Positions 17,234-26,112 of a stretch of 64,000 bases of DNA are shown piece by piece. Source of the stretch: JAWWPY01 sp033854735. Lineage in GTDB: Bacteria > Actinomycetota > Actinomycetes > Streptosporangiales > Streptosporangiaceae. Below the pieces are notes generated by a model, which saw only the letters and a program-made list of their open reading frames with translations, was not told the DNA's origin and searched no databases. A program made the translations under genes and the position numbers. Each line of letters opens with the position of its first letter. Position 1 is the first letter of the stretch. The stretch covers positions 1 through 64,000 of the forward strand of contig JAWWPY010000457.1 in assembly GCA_033854735.1 (NCBI GenBank). The letters are read 5' to 3'.

Positions 17234-17288
17234 ACCAAGCAAGCGCATGCTTGGTGCGGCCGAGGCGCTGACCAGCCAAGCGCCTGCT
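17234..17288. promoter_or_regulatory. Two TetR-type operator candidates before the KstD-like gene
   Basis: AGCAAGCGCATGCT (17238-17251), inside ACCAAGC-N8-GCTTGGT (17234-17255), and GCCAAGCGCCTGCT (17275-17288) lie 37 bp apart. Both approach the KstR2 cholesterol-regulon box AnCAAGnnCTTGnT, with one and two or more mismatches. A direct repeat GTTGACAC at 17212-17228 lies just upstream and may contain the -35. The rest of 16946-17370 shows no gene I trust. Confidence 0.4.
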
Positions 17289-17370
17289 TCAGAGCAGCGG
17301 AGATCGCCTGATCGGTGCCGTGGCAGTGCGCGGCGCGAGGTGGGCGCGGTTCACATCGAAGGGATTTGCC

Positions 17371-19170
17371 ATGACCGCACGTCAGAATGGTTCCGCTGGC
17401 ACCCCGGACCCTGAGTCGGGTGGCTTCAGCCGCCGCCAGGTACTGCTTGGCGCTCTCGCCGCCGGGGCCGGGGCCGTCGTCGGTTCCGGCGTGCTGAACA
17501 GTATCTCGGCGTCCGCCGCCACACTGACCTATGACGTCGTCGTGGTCGGCGCGGGCGCCTCAGGGATGGCTGCCGCGCTCACGGCGGCCAAACGGGGACT
17601 GTCGGTGGTGGTGATCGAGAAAGCGGCCACCTTCGGCGGCTCGGTGGCCCGGTCCGGAGCGGGGATCTGGATACCGAACAACTCGGTCATCCTGGCTGCC
17701 GGAGTGCCAGATACGCCGGCCAAGGCGGCCGAGTACCTCGCGGCCGTTGTCGGCACCGGCGCACCTGCCGCCCGGCAGGCGGCCTTCCTCAGCAACGGGC
17801 CCGCCATGATCTCTTTCTTGATGAACAACAGCCCGCTGGGGTTCCGTTGGATGAAGGGTTACTCCGATTACTATCCCGAGCTGCCCGGCGGGATGCCGAA
17901 CGGGCGTTCCATCGAGCCGGCCATGTTCAACGGGAACCTCCTCGGCAGCCAGCTCGCCAACCTCAACCCGGCGTACATTCCCGTCCCGGCCGGCGAGGTC
18001 GTCTACAGCGCCGACTACAAGTGGATCAACATCGCCGCGGTCAACGCGCATGGCGCGGCGGTCGCGGCCGAGACCGTCACCAGGTACCTCGCCGCGACCC
18101 TGGCGGGCATCAAGCCGCTCACCATGGGCCAGGCTCTGGCGGGCGGCCTGCGCGCCGGGCTGCTCTCGGCCAATGTGCCGGTATGGCTGAGCACCCCGCT
18201 CGTCAGCCTGCAGCAAAACGCGACGGGCCGGGTTACCGGCGTACTGGCCACGCAGGCCGGCGCGCAGCTGCAGATCAACGCCACCCGCGGGGTCATCGTC
18301 GGCTCCGGGGGCTTCGAGCACAACCTGGCCATGCGGGATCAGTACCAGCAGCAGCCCATCGGGACCGACTGGACGGTCGCCGCCGCGTCGAACACCGGCG
18401 ACGGCATCGAGGCGGGCCTCAGCATTGGTGCTGCCCTGGACCTGATGGACGACGCCTGGTGGGGGCCCACCATCCCGCTGCCCGACGAGCCGTACTTCTG
18501 CCTGGCCGAGCGCACCCTGCCCGGTGGCCTCATGGTCAACGCGGCCGGTGCGCGGTTCGTCAACGAGGCCGCGCCGTACAGCGACGTCGTGCACGCCATG
18601 TACCGGCTCAATGCCGCGGCGCCGGACATCCCCGCCTGGCTGATCGTGGACCAGAACTATCGCGACCGCTACCTGTTCAGGGACGTCCTCCCGACCTTGC
18701 CGTTCCCCGCCTCGTGGTACACCAGCGGCGCCGTCTTCAAGTCCTCGACGCTCGCGGGCCTGGCCACGCAGATCGGGGTGCCATCGGCCGCCCTGGCCGC
18801 CACGGTCGCCCGGTTCAACGGCTTCGCGCTGACCGGCAAGGACCTCGACTTCGGCCGCGGCACCAGCGGGTACGACCACTACTTCACCGACCCGGCCGTC
18901 ATCCCCAACTCCTGCCTCGCCGCCCTGTGGCTGCCGCCCTTCTACGCGTTCAAGATCGTTCCTGGTGACCTCGGCACGAAAGGCGGGATGGTCACGGACG
19001 CCAGCGCACGGGTACTCAGCACGAACGGCTCGGTCATCCCCGGGCTGTACGCGGCCGGCAACGCCAGCGCCGCCGTCATGGGGCACAGTTACGCCGGCGC
19101 CGGCTCTACCATCGGGCCGGCCATGACATTCGGCTATGTCGCCGCCAACTACATAGCCGACCACCCGTAG
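17371..19170 (+). CDS. Tat-exported FAD-dependent oxidoreductase, 3-ketosteroid dehydrogenase (KstD)-like
   Basis: A 599-residue flavoprotein. Residues 20-50 are a twin-arginine signal (SRRQVLLGALAAGAG, cleavage near SASAA). The FAD loop is VVVGAGASGMAAALTA (residues 57-72) followed by VVIEKAATFGGS. The C-terminal segment GLYAAGNASAAVMGHSYAGAGSTIGPAMTFGY is the FAD and steroid-site ending of delta-1-3-ketosteroid dehydrogenases, including the YxGxG loop of the active-site Tyr-Gly pair. It may also belong to the wider fumarate-reductase-like family. GAAGGGA precedes the ATG at 17371, and the GTG at 17320 lacks a ribosome site. KstD enzymes are normally cytoplasmic, so a Tat signal is unusual. 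Confidence 0.75.
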   Translation: MTARQNGSAGTPDPESGGFSRRQVLLGALAAGAGAVVGSGVLNSISASAATLTYDVVVVGAGASGMAAALTAAKRGLSVVVIEKAATFGGSVARSGAGIWIPNNSVILAAGVPDTPAKAAEYLAAVVGTGAPAARQAAFLSNGPAMISFLMNNSPLGFRWMKGYSDYYPELPGGMPNGRSIEPAMFNGNLLGSQLANLNPAYIPVPAGEVVYSADYKWINIAAVNAHGAAVAAETVTRYLAATLAGIKPLTMGQALAGGLRAGLLSANVPVWLSTPLVSLQQNATGRVTGVLATQAGAQLQINATRGVIVGSGGFEHNLAMRDQYQQQPIGTDWTVAAASNTGDGIEAGLSIGAALDLMDDAWWGPTIPLPDEPYFCLAERTLPGGLMVNAAGARFVNEAAPYSDVVHAMYRLNAAAPDIPAWLIVDQNYRDRYLFRDVLPTLPFPASWYTSGAVFKSSTLAGLATQIGVPSAALAATVARFNGFALTGKDLDFGRGTSGYDHYFTDPAVIPNSCLAALWLPPFYAFKIVPGDLGTKGGMVTDASARVLSTNGSVIPGLYAAGNASAAVMGHSYAGAGSTIGPAMTFGYVAANYIADHP

Positions 19171-19205
19171 TGGTCGCACGGCCGCCTCGGCCAGAACCAA
19201 CCATT

Positions 19206-19910
19206 TCATCCCGGTTTTACCGGGTTAACGCCGGAGGCGCCCTGGCGGATCGAGAGCCGGCCCTTGCTCATCACGCCGACCCGATGTGCCCGGCGGGCGA
19301 TCACGGTGTCATGGGTGACCAGAATCAGGGTGAGCCCATGTTCCCGCCATAGCGACTCAAGGACGTTGATGATCTCGTCGCGAGTGTCCTCGTCGAGGTT
19401 GCCGGTGGGCTCGTCGGCTAGCAGCACCTTCGGCTCCTTCACCAGCGCGCGGGCGATGGCGACCCGCTGCTGCTGCCCGCCGGACAGCTCACCGGGCAGG
19501 TGCCGGGCCCGGTCGCCAAGCCCAACCGAGTCAAGCGCGGCGTCCACCCGGCGGCGGCGTGCCGCGGCCCCGAGCCTGAGCGGGATCAGGGCGGCTTCGG
19601 CATTCTCTGCCGCTGACAGCGTGGGCACCAGGTTGAACGTCTGGAAGATAAACCCGATCGATTCGGCTCGCAGCCTGGTCACCTGGGTTTCGCGGAGCTG
19701 CGCCAGGTCCTGCCCGTCGAACTCGATGGTCCCCGAGGTGGGCCGGTCCAGCCCGCCGAGCAGGTTGAGCAGCGTCGACTTGCCGTGCCCGGTACGGCCC
19801 TGCACCGCGAGCCACTCGCCATCCTCGATCACCAGGTTGAGATCCCGGACCGCGGGGACAGTGCGCCCACTTTTGGCGTAGAGCCTGGTTACGCCGGTCA
19901 GCTGGTACAT
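19206..19910 (-). CDS. MacB/LolD-like ABC transporter ATP-binding protein
   Basis: A 234-residue ATPase. Walker A is GRTGHGKSTLLNLL, the Q-loop region is GFIFQTFNLVPTLSAAEN, the signature is LSGGQQQRVAIARAL, Walker B is VLLADEPTGNLD and the switch His is in LVTHD. This is the LolD/MacB group that works with FtsX-like permeases in mechanotransmission or lipoprotein and peptide handling. The permease gene lies 42 nt upstream on the same strand. Confidence 0.9.
   Translation of the reverse strand: MYQLTGVTRLYAKSGRTVPAVRDLNLVIEDGEWLAVQGRTGHGKSTLLNLLGGLDRPTSGTIEFDGQDLAQLRETQVTRLRAESIGFIFQTFNLVPTLSAAENAEAALIPLRLGAAARRRRVDAALDSVGLGDRARHLPGELSGGQQQRVAIARALVKEPKVLLADEPTGNLDEDTRDEIINVLESLWREHGLTLILVTHDTVIARRAHRVGVMSKGRLSIRQGASGVNPVKPG
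19210..19224 (-). terminator. Hairpin at the end of the ABC operon
   Basis: CCCGGT-TTT-ACCGGG, a 6-bp stem with a 3-nt loop, covers the last codons of the ATPase gene, between it and the convergent KstD-like gene. No long T run follows. Confidence 0.35.
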
Positions 19911-19952
19911 GAGTCCTCTCCTGTCGGTTTCAGCGGTCCGTGCGGGCCGGGC

Positions 19953-21386
19953 TCAAGCCACCCGGGCCAGCGCGTCCGCGGGCCGGAGCCGGGCGATCCG
20001 CCAGCTGCCGAACGATCCCGCGAGCAGCCCGCCGGCCACCGCGAGCAGCACGGCAACGGCGATCGCGCCCGCGGTCACCGACGCAGACATCGGGACGGCC
20101 ACCGTGTGGATGGCCGTCGGGGCGAAGCTCCGCGCGCCACCGCTGCCCACCGACACGATGTGCTGGCCGGTTGAGCTCGGGATGGTGGCGGACAGCTTCG
20201 GCGCGATCGCGGTGATGATCGCTGCACCCGCGAAGCCGAGGCCCACCCCGGCCGCGCCGCCGATGAGGCCCATGACCACCGACTCGCCCATCACCTGGGC
20301 GATGATCCGCCGGGATCGCCAGCCGAGCGCCTTCAGCGTGCCGAACTCCCGTACCCGCCGGGCCACCGCCGCCATCGTCAGCAGGCTCGCCACCGCGAAC
20401 GCCGCGATCAGTACCAGGATGGACAGCCACTTGCCGAGGTCGTTGGCCAGCTTGGCGGTGCTGGACAGCGACCCCGTCACCTCGCTGGCCAGGCTCGAGG
20501 CGGTGGTGACCGTGTCTGCGGGAAGGAGCTTGTTGATCTCCTTCTGCACGGTGGCGATGTCAGCGGCGCTGGCCGCGGTCACGTAGATCGTGTTCACCTG
20601 GCCACGCAGGCTGCTGGTCCCGTCGGTGCCCAGCGCCTGGGCCCGGGCCAGCGGGATGTACACAGCCGGCGGGCTGCCGCCCTGCGGCTGGGCGACGATC
20701 CCGATGACCTTGAACTTGTGGCCGACGATGCTCACCGTCGAGCCGACCTTCAGCTTGTTCGACGTCGCGTAACCGGAGTCCAGCACGGCCACGTCCGAGC
20801 TCGCGTCGGAGCCCTTGAGCGAACGGCCCGAGGTGACCGATCCGGCGCTGAGCGGGCCCAGCGAGAGATGGGAGGTGTCCACCCCGTCCACGTTGAACGA
20901 GTTCGGCGTCGGGAGGGAGCCGCCCGACTGGCCAAAGTTCTTCGGGATCGAGATCGAGTTGTCGCTGAGGGCAAGCCCCCCGACAGCGGCCTTGACGTCC
21001 TTCAGCTTCGCGACCGCCGCCACTTTCGACTGGCTGATCGAGGTGTAACCCGGGCTGCCCAGGTGGTCGATCTTCTGGCCCGCTGCGTTGCTGCACTTGC
21101 CGTTCTGGCAGACCGTTGCCCCGCCGGGACCCATCTGGAAGGTCTGCGCCCCCTTCGGCGGGGCGCTGCCGGTCGAGGGTGGCTTCGGCGGACTGCCGGT
21201 GACCGTGATGTCCGTGCCCACCCCGTACAGCGAGCTCAGCACGTCTGACTGGGCCTTCTTCACGCCCGCCGACGCGGCGGTCACAGTAACGACAAGGCCG
21301 ATCCCGAGCGCGAGGCCCAGCGAGATGAAGACTGCCTGCCGTATCCGGCGGCGCAGTTCCCGCCGCAGGTAAGTGAGGAAGAACAT
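19953..21386 (-). CDS. FtsX/MacB-like ABC transporter permease
   Basis: A 477-residue permease. Helix 1 follows MFFLTYLRRELRRRIRQAVFISLGLALGIGLVVTV. A large extracytoplasmic MacB-type domain spans residues about 45-310. Three C-terminal helices start near KWLSILVLIAAFAVASLLTMA, followed by RRVREFGTLKALGWRSRRI, the FtsX-family coupling loop. The start at 21386 has AGGAG upstream. Long readings to 22265 are antisense artefacts. The divergent DUF5666-like gene and the two-component genes may report on or regulate this transporter. Confidence 0.85.
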   Translation of the reverse strand: MFFLTYLRRELRRRIRQAVFISLGLALGIGLVVTVTAASAGVKKAQSDVLSSLYGVGTDITVTGSPPKPPSTGSAPPKGAQTFQMGPGGATVCQNGKCSNAAGQKIDHLGSPGYTSISQSKVAAVAKLKDVKAAVGGLALSDNSISIPKNFGQSGGSLPTPNSFNVDGVDTSHLSLGPLSAGSVTSGRSLKGSDASSDVAVLDSGYATSNKLKVGSTVSIVGHKFKVIGIVAQPQGGSPPAVYIPLARAQALGTDGTSSLRGQVNTIYVTAASAADIATVQKEINKLLPADTVTTASSLASEVTGSLSSTAKLANDLGKWLSILVLIAAFAVASLLTMAAVARRVREFGTLKALGWRSRRIIAQVMGESVVMGLIGGAAGVGLGFAGAAIITAIAPKLSATIPSSTGQHIVSVGSGGARSFAPTAIHTVAVPMSASVTAGAIAVAVLLAVAGGLLAGSFGSWRIARLRPADALARVA

Positions 21387-21657
21387 GGTCTGCGCTCCTG
21401 ATGGCGATCTGGGTTCCGCACGGGTCGCCGGACCGGCGAGTGCTGGAGCCAGGTCTATGGGGGTGGCGGTTGCACGGCGGTTACAGCTATGGGGCTCGTG
21501 CGCCATCGCTCGCTCCGGCACCGGGCGAGGCATGGGGCGGAGCGGTGTAACCGGGATGCAACCGGGGGCGGGGCAGCCTGAGACGCGCTGGGCAGGGTCG
21601 ACGGCGCTGGTCGTGCCCAGTCCAGGAACAGTGAGCGTGGGAGGCAGGGAAAATCCG

Positions 21658-22371
21658 ATGTCGGAGCCATCTTCAGGATTGAGCGGGCCCGGCGGGGGCC
21701 GGTGGCCGGGGGAGCCGGGCGGCGCCGGGTGGCCGGGGGAGTCCGGCCCGGGCGAGCGGGCGGGGGGTGACGAGTGGCCGGACGACTTGTGGCCCGATGA
21801 CGACGGGCCGGCTGGGCGGAGCGGCGGGTCGGCGGGTGGCGGCGGAGCGGGGGAGCCGCGGCCAGTGGCGGTCAACCCGGCGGGCGGGCCAGGCCACGGG
21901 ATGCCGAGGCGGCCGGTCCGGCCGGGCGTGCTGGCTGTGATCGCGCTGGCCGCGGCCGGGGCCGGGGCCGGGATCGTGCTTGGCGTGGTCGATCTGTCCA
22001 GTTCACCTTCCGCCACCAGCGCGGCGCCTGTCGGGCAGCCGTCGCAGCTGGCCCCCGTGCCGCCCGGCGGGAGTAGCCAGCCCGGCGGGAAGGGCGCGCT
22101 TCCCGGGTCCGTTCCGGGGGGGACCGCGATGATCTTCGTGATCGGCAAGGTGACCGCGGTGAGCGGCACGTCGATCACGATCGGCGGGCCCGCGCATTCC
22201 GTCACCGCGGCCGTCACGGATTCCACCCGCGTCACCGGCAAGGTCTCCGGCATTCGCGGGGTCAAGGTCGGCGATCAGGTATCGGCTCAGATCACCCAGA
22301 GCGGCGGCCGATCCAGCGCGACCGCGATCCAGGACCCGGCGCAACCTCCCCCCGGCGGAAGCCTGCCGTGA
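21658..22371 (+). CDS. Membrane-anchored DUF5666-like protein
   Basis: A 237-residue protein. Residues 1-75 are Gly/Pro/Asp/Trp-rich and disordered. A single membrane helix (VLAVIALAAAGAGAGIVLGVV) sits around residues 85-105, followed by a Pro/Ser/Gly linker. The C-terminal domain, FVIGKVTAVSGTSITIGG through GVKVGDQVSAQI, matches the repeated beta unit of DUF5666. Function is unknown. The ATG at 21658 has GGGAGGCAGGGA 7 nt upstream. The 271 bp between this gene and the permease gene must hold both promoters, but I see no convincing hexamers. Confidence 0.65.
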   Translation: MSEPSSGLSGPGGGRWPGEPGGAGWPGESGPGERAGGDEWPDDLWPDDDGPAGRSGGSAGGGGAGEPRPVAVNPAGGPGHGMPRRPVRPGVLAVIALAAAGAGAGIVLGVVDLSSSPSATSAAPVGQPSQLAPVPPGGSSQPGGKGALPGSVPGGTAMIFVIGKVTAVSGTSITIGGPAHSVTAAVTDSTRVTGKVSGIRGVKVGDQVSAQITQSGGRSSATAIQDPAQPPPGGSLP

Positions 22372-22394
22372 CGGACGCGGAGCCCAGCCAGTTC

Positions 22395-22410
22395 TCAGCG
22401 AACGTTCAGC
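22395..22410 (+). promoter_or_regulatory. Direct-repeat box before the response regulator gene
   Basis: TCAGC occurs at 22395-22399 and 22406-22410 within similar flanks, exactly 11 bp apart. OmpR/PhoB regulators bind such one-turn repeats, which fits autoregulation. Confidence 0.35.
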
Positions 22411-22480
22411 CGGTGATGAGCGGGATCGTGCAGGATCGGCCGCATTCTGGCCGACGACCCGGCGTGGGAGAGGCGGTCGT

Positions 22481-23140
22481 GTGCGGGTGCTCGTAATCGA
22501 CGACGACCGCGAACTCGCCGAGGCGATCGGCGTCGGCTTGCGGCGGGAGCACATGGCCGTGGACCTCTCCTTCGACGGTGATGCGGGACTGGAGCGGGCG
22601 CTGGTCTACGGCTACGACGTGATCGTGCTGGACCGGGATCTGCCCCGGATGCACGGCGACCAGGTCTGCGCCCATCTGGTGAAGCACGGATGCCGTAGCC
22701 GGGTGCTCATGCTGACCGCGGCGGCCACGATCGAGGACCGGGTGGACGGTCTCGGCCTGGGCGCCGACGATTACCTGCCCAAGCCGTTCGCGTTCGCCGA
22801 GCTGGTGGCCCGGGTCCGGGCGCTGTTCCGGCGGGCCCAGCCAGCGCTGCCCCCCGTCCTGGAACGTGGTGAGCTTCGGCTCGACCCGGCCCAGCGGACG
22901 GCCAGCCGCGGTCCCCGGCGGCTGGACCTCGGCCCCAAGGAGTTCGGGTCGCTGGAGCTGCTGCTGGCCGCCCAGGGCCGCGCGGTGTCGGCCGAGGAAC
23001 TGCTGGAACGGGTGTGGGACGAGATGGCGGACCCCTTCACGACCTCGGTGAAGGTCACGATCAGCCGGCTGCGCCGCAAGCTCGGCGACCCGCCGGTGAT
23101 CGAGACCATCGCTCAGGCCGGATACCGGATCTGCCCATGA
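22481..23140 (+). CDS. OmpR/PhoB-family response regulator
   Basis: A 219-residue regulator. The receiver domain has the acidic pair in VLVIDDDRE, the phosphoacceptor Asp51 in VIVLDRDLP, and the Lys in DDYLPKPFAF. The winged-helix domain covers residues about 125-219, with VSAEELLERVWDE and the recognition helix TTSVKVTISRLRRKLGD. It starts with GTG and overlaps the kinase gene by 4 nt (ATGA), so it is cotranslated with its sensor. It may control itself and the adjacent ABC genes. Confidence 0.9.
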   Translation: MRVLVIDDDRELAEAIGVGLRREHMAVDLSFDGDAGLERALVYGYDVIVLDRDLPRMHGDQVCAHLVKHGCRSRVLMLTAAATIEDRVDGLGLGADDYLPKPFAFAELVARVRALFRRAQPALPPVLERGELRLDPAQRTASRGPRRLDLGPKEFGSLELLLAAQGRAVSAEELLERVWDEMADPFTTSVKVTISRLRRKLGDPPVIETIAQAGYRICP

Positions 23141-24462
23141 CCACGGGGCCAGATCCCGCGCCGCCCGCGACCCGCTGGGTGCCGCGCCGCTGGCTGCGGC
23201 GGCCGCGGCGGACCATCCGGCTGCGGCTCACACTGCTCTACGGCGGGCTGTTCCTGCTGTCCGGCGCCGGGTTGCTGGCGATCACCTATGCCCTCGTGTC
23301 GAACCGGTGGCCGGTGGTCGCCACGTCCCACGGGGGCGCCACGGTGCAGCCTCCCGGCATGGCGGGCGGCGGCACCCGGGTCTGCTTCTTCGAGGGGCAG
23401 CCGGGGACGGCCGCCCCGTCGGCCGCGCCCCCGGACTGCCTCGCCTTCAGTCAGCTCGCGGCGCGGCAGCGCGGTGCCGAACTGAGTCAGCTGCTCACCG
23501 AGTCCGGGATCGCGCTGGCCATCATGACCGTGGTGTCGATCGGGCTTGGCTGGCTCGTTGCCGGGCGGGTGCTGCGCCCCCTGCGCACGATCACCGCCGC
23601 GGCCCGGTCCATCTCCGCCAGCAGCCTGCACGCGCGGCTGGCCCTGGGCGGCCCGGGCGACGAGCTCAAGGAACTCGGGGATACCTTCGACGGGCTGCTG
23701 GCCAGGCTGGAAGCCGCGTTCGGGGCCCAGCGGCAGTTCGTCGCCAACGCCTCGCACGAGCTGCGCACCCCACTGGCCCGGCAGCGGACCCTGATCGAGG
23801 TCGCGCTCGCCGATCCGGAGCCCACCGTCGGGGCGCTACAGGACGTCTGCCGGCGGGTGCTCGCCACCGGCGAGCAGCAGGAACGGCTGATCGAGGCGCT
23901 GCTCACGCTGGCCCGCAGCCAGCGGGGACTGGACCGGCGCGCACCCATCGACCTGGCGGCGATCACTGATGAAGTGGCGTTGGCGCGGCGGACCGAGGCG
24001 GAACTGCGCGGGCTCACGGTCGCGACCACGCTCGGGTCCGCGTCGGCCCTCGGCGACGCCCGGCTCGCCGAGCGGCTGGTGGCGAACCTCCTCGACAATG
24101 CCATGCGGCACAACGTGGCGAACGGAACGGTCGAGGTCAGCACGAGCACCTGGACCGGGCACGCGGTGCTGTCGGTGTCCAACACCGGTCCGCTGATCCC
24201 GCCCGACGATGTCGGCCGGCTCTTCCAGCCGTTCCAGCGCGACGGCGGCGGCCGCACCTTCAGCCGTGACGGGCTCGGGCTCGGGCTCTCGATCGTCGGC
24301 GCGATCGCCGAGGCGCACGGCGCATGGTTGCAGGCGAAGGCCCGGCCCGGCGGCGGCCTGGGGATTCAGATCGGGTTTCCGCAGCCGGAGCCGACGGCTG
24401 TCACCGGCAGCGAGCAGGATCGCCGCCAGCCCGGCAACCAGGACCGGGCGGTGGCCCGGTAA
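23137..24462 (+). CDS. Sensor histidine kinase
   Basis: A 441-residue kinase. The first membrane helix is at about residues 30-55 (LTLLYGGLFLLSGAGLLAITYAL). An extracytoplasmic sensor of about 70 residues contains two cysteines. The second helix (ALAIMTVVSIGLGWLVAG) is followed by a HAMP domain. The phosphorylated His207 is in NASHELRTPLARQ. The ATP-binding domain has the N box LVANLLDNAMRHN and the G box GLGLGLSIVGAIAEAHG. It is the partner of the upstream response regulator. The signal is unknown. Confidence 0.9.
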   Translation: MTTGPDPAPPATRWVPRRWLRRPRRTIRLRLTLLYGGLFLLSGAGLLAITYALVSNRWPVVATSHGGATVQPPGMAGGGTRVCFFEGQPGTAAPSAAPPDCLAFSQLAARQRGAELSQLLTESGIALAIMTVVSIGLGWLVAGRVLRPLRTITAAARSISASSLHARLALGGPGDELKELGDTFDGLLARLEAAFGAQRQFVANASHELRTPLARQRTLIEVALADPEPTVGALQDVCRRVLATGEQQERLIEALLTLARSQRGLDRRAPIDLAAITDEVALARRTEAELRGLTVATTLGSASALGDARLAERLVANLLDNAMRHNVANGTVEVSTSTWTGHAVLSVSNTGPLIPPDDVGRLFQPFQRDGGGRTFSRDGLGLGLSIVGAIAEAHGAWLQAKARPGGGLGIQIGFPQPEPTAVTGSEQDRRQPGNQDRAVAR

Positions 24463-24467
24463 CTTTC

Positions 24468-24485
24468 GCCGGCGCGCGGGCCGGC
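24468..24485. terminator. Hairpin between convergent kinase and peptidase genes
   Basis: GCCGGC, a 6-nt loop and GCCGGC lie in the 45-bp gap between the two convergent genes and could stop transcription from both sides. Confidence 0.4.
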
Positions 24486-24507
24486 CCAGGTCGCGGACCG
24501 GCGCAGG

Positions 24508-25899
24508 TCAATGCGGCCGCGGTTCGCAGCCCGGGCGCCGCATTCCGGAGCGGCACGGGCACTCGGCCGGGTGCGCAGGCACGTCGTCGTGGCAGCAGGG
24601 GAGCAGAATGGCGCCAACGCCCGGGATCGCCCGGGATCGGGCCTCGGCGAGCAGGGCAGCGGCTGCCTCCTGGCCGTTTTCGCCCGTGCGGGACATCCGG
24701 GCGGCGATCAGCCCCGTCACGACCGGCGTCGAGAAGGATGTGCCGCTCCACTCGGCCATTCCGTAGAACGTCCTGTCTTGCCCTCGGTACGGCTCGACGT
24801 GGCAGGTATAGGTGCCCGTCGCGTAGGCGTTGACGAGGTTTCTGCCGGGCGCGTACACGTCGACCCAGCCGCCGAAGTTACTGAATGAGGCGCGGCTGCG
24901 CCAGTCGCCGGCGAGTGCGCCGACGGAGACCACTTCGGAGAAGGCGGCCGGCCAGGTTGGCCGCCTGGAGCCGCTGTTACCTGCCGCGACGACGCACACC
25001 ACGCCTTTGTACTGACGGAGAAGCTTGAGCCAGGCCTCGAAGGCGATGAGCGGAAGATCAGCCCTGGACCGCGCGGCGATCGTCAGGTGGAAGATGTCCA
25101 CGCCGAGGCCGAGCGCCGCGACGAGCCGCGGAACCAGATCCGATTCCAGCGTGCTGCCCGCGATCGCGAAGGCATTGGTCACGATGACATCCGCGGCGGG
25201 TGCCATGCACCGCGTGACACCTGCGACGAATGTGCCATGCCCGGTGTAAGGCGGGATCGGCTGCGTGCCGTCCGGAGCTAACGACGGCAGAGGATCCGGA
25301 TCGCCGACCACCCCCGCCAGCCATGAGTGCGACGCCGCGTCGGCCAGCAGCCCGGTGTCAGCCATGTAGATCAATACCCCGGCACCGCCGTTGTCTTGGC
25401 ACACCGAGGGGTAGGGCTCGATCTCGTCGTACGCTACCTGAGGCTCCGTGGCCGGGCAGATAGTTCCCTCTCCCCCCGCGACGGTCAGGACATGATTCGG
25501 CGTCGCGATTCCCGCGCCGAGTTGCCCGTCGATGTCGTCGAGCACGTCGGGCACGAGCTCCGGATGGCGCAGGGTGAGAAGAACCACCCCCGCGATAACA
25601 CGCTGGACGCTGGCGGGCTCCTCCGACTCCCGTCTGGACCCTTCTGCCTCTTGGCCGCGCTCACCCTCCTCTCCGCCGCGCTCGTCACGCTCCCGGAGGA
25701 TTTGCAGTACGCGCCCGAGGTACTCATCACGGACCAGGAGCTGGCCTTTGGCGTACAGGTAGCCGACCCCGCGGTTGGCGGTAACGACTCCGATCTCGGT
25801 CCTTCCGTCGGTAGCCTCCCGGAAGGCGTGCATCACGAACTCAACCTCGTCGGCGATCCTGGATTTCAGCTCGTTTCTCCAACTGTCCGGCTCGGTCAC
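24508..25899 (-). CDS. Intracellular subtilisin-like (S8) serine peptidase
   Basis: A 463-residue protease with no signal peptide or membrane helix, so it should act inside the cell. The catalytic triad is complete: Asp181 in YMADTGLL, His221 in TGHGTFVAGV and Ser388 in GTSFSTPVV. The oxyanion Asn308 is in AAGNSGS. Residues 1-70 form a separate alpha/beta-looking domain, followed by a Glu/Arg-rich linker (70-95) and a second unassigned segment (97-145). The tail (435-458) holds a Cys/His cluster (CCH, CPC, GC) that could bind metal. The GTG at 25899 has GGAGGGC 6 nt upstream. It diverges from the TPR-CHAT gene and probably belongs to the same system as the CHAT and sigma genes. Confidence 0.85.
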   Translation of the reverse strand: MTEPDSWRNELKSRIADEVEFVMHAFREATDGRTEIGVVTANRGVGYLYAKGQLLVRDEYLGRVLQILRERDERGGEEGERGQEAEGSRRESEEPASVQRVIAGVVLLTLRHPELVPDVLDDIDGQLGAGIATPNHVLTVAGGEGTICPATEPQVAYDEIEPYPSVCQDNGGAGVLIYMADTGLLADAASHSWLAGVVGDPDPLPSLAPDGTQPIPPYTGHGTFVAGVTRCMAPAADVIVTNAFAIAGSTLESDLVPRLVAALGLGVDIFHLTIAARSRADLPLIAFEAWLKLLRQYKGVVCVVAAGNSGSRRPTWPAAFSEVVSVGALAGDWRSRASFSNFGGWVDVYAPGRNLVNAYATGTYTCHVEPYRGQDRTFYGMAEWSGTSFSTPVVTGLIAARMSRTGENGQEAAAALLAEARSRAIPGVGAILLPCCHDDVPAHPAECPCRSGMRRPGCEPRPH

Positions 25900-26076
25900 G
25901 ATGCCCTCCGTAGGTCTTGAATTCTTGGGTTCTGCCAATACTCGGATCTGAGGCAGACCGGTGGTGCGGGCCCGCGGGGACGCGAAACGCACCCCCACGG
26001 GCCCGGATGCTTGTACGGAGCACTCGTGATGCCGGGTGATACATGCTGATGACCTGCATTCCCGGGAGATATTACG

Positions 26077-26105
26077 TAGACCGCACGAATACGGGGATCT
26101 ACCAT
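26077..26105 (+). promoter_or_regulatory. Promoter of the TPR-CHAT gene
   Basis: TAGACC (26077-26082) and TACCAT (26100-26105) are 17 bp apart. The GTG at 26113 follows the -10 by 7 nt, as in leaderless transcripts. The remainder of 25900-26112 is shared with the divergent peptidase gene and shows no other clear site. Confidence 0.45.
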
Positions 26106-26112
26106 CGGGATC

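Noticed and set aside
21387..22265. N-terminal extension of the ABC permease to 770 residues.
   Set aside because: It is antisense to the DUF5666-like gene and Pro-rich. The ATG at 21386 has a ribosome site and begins the membrane domain.
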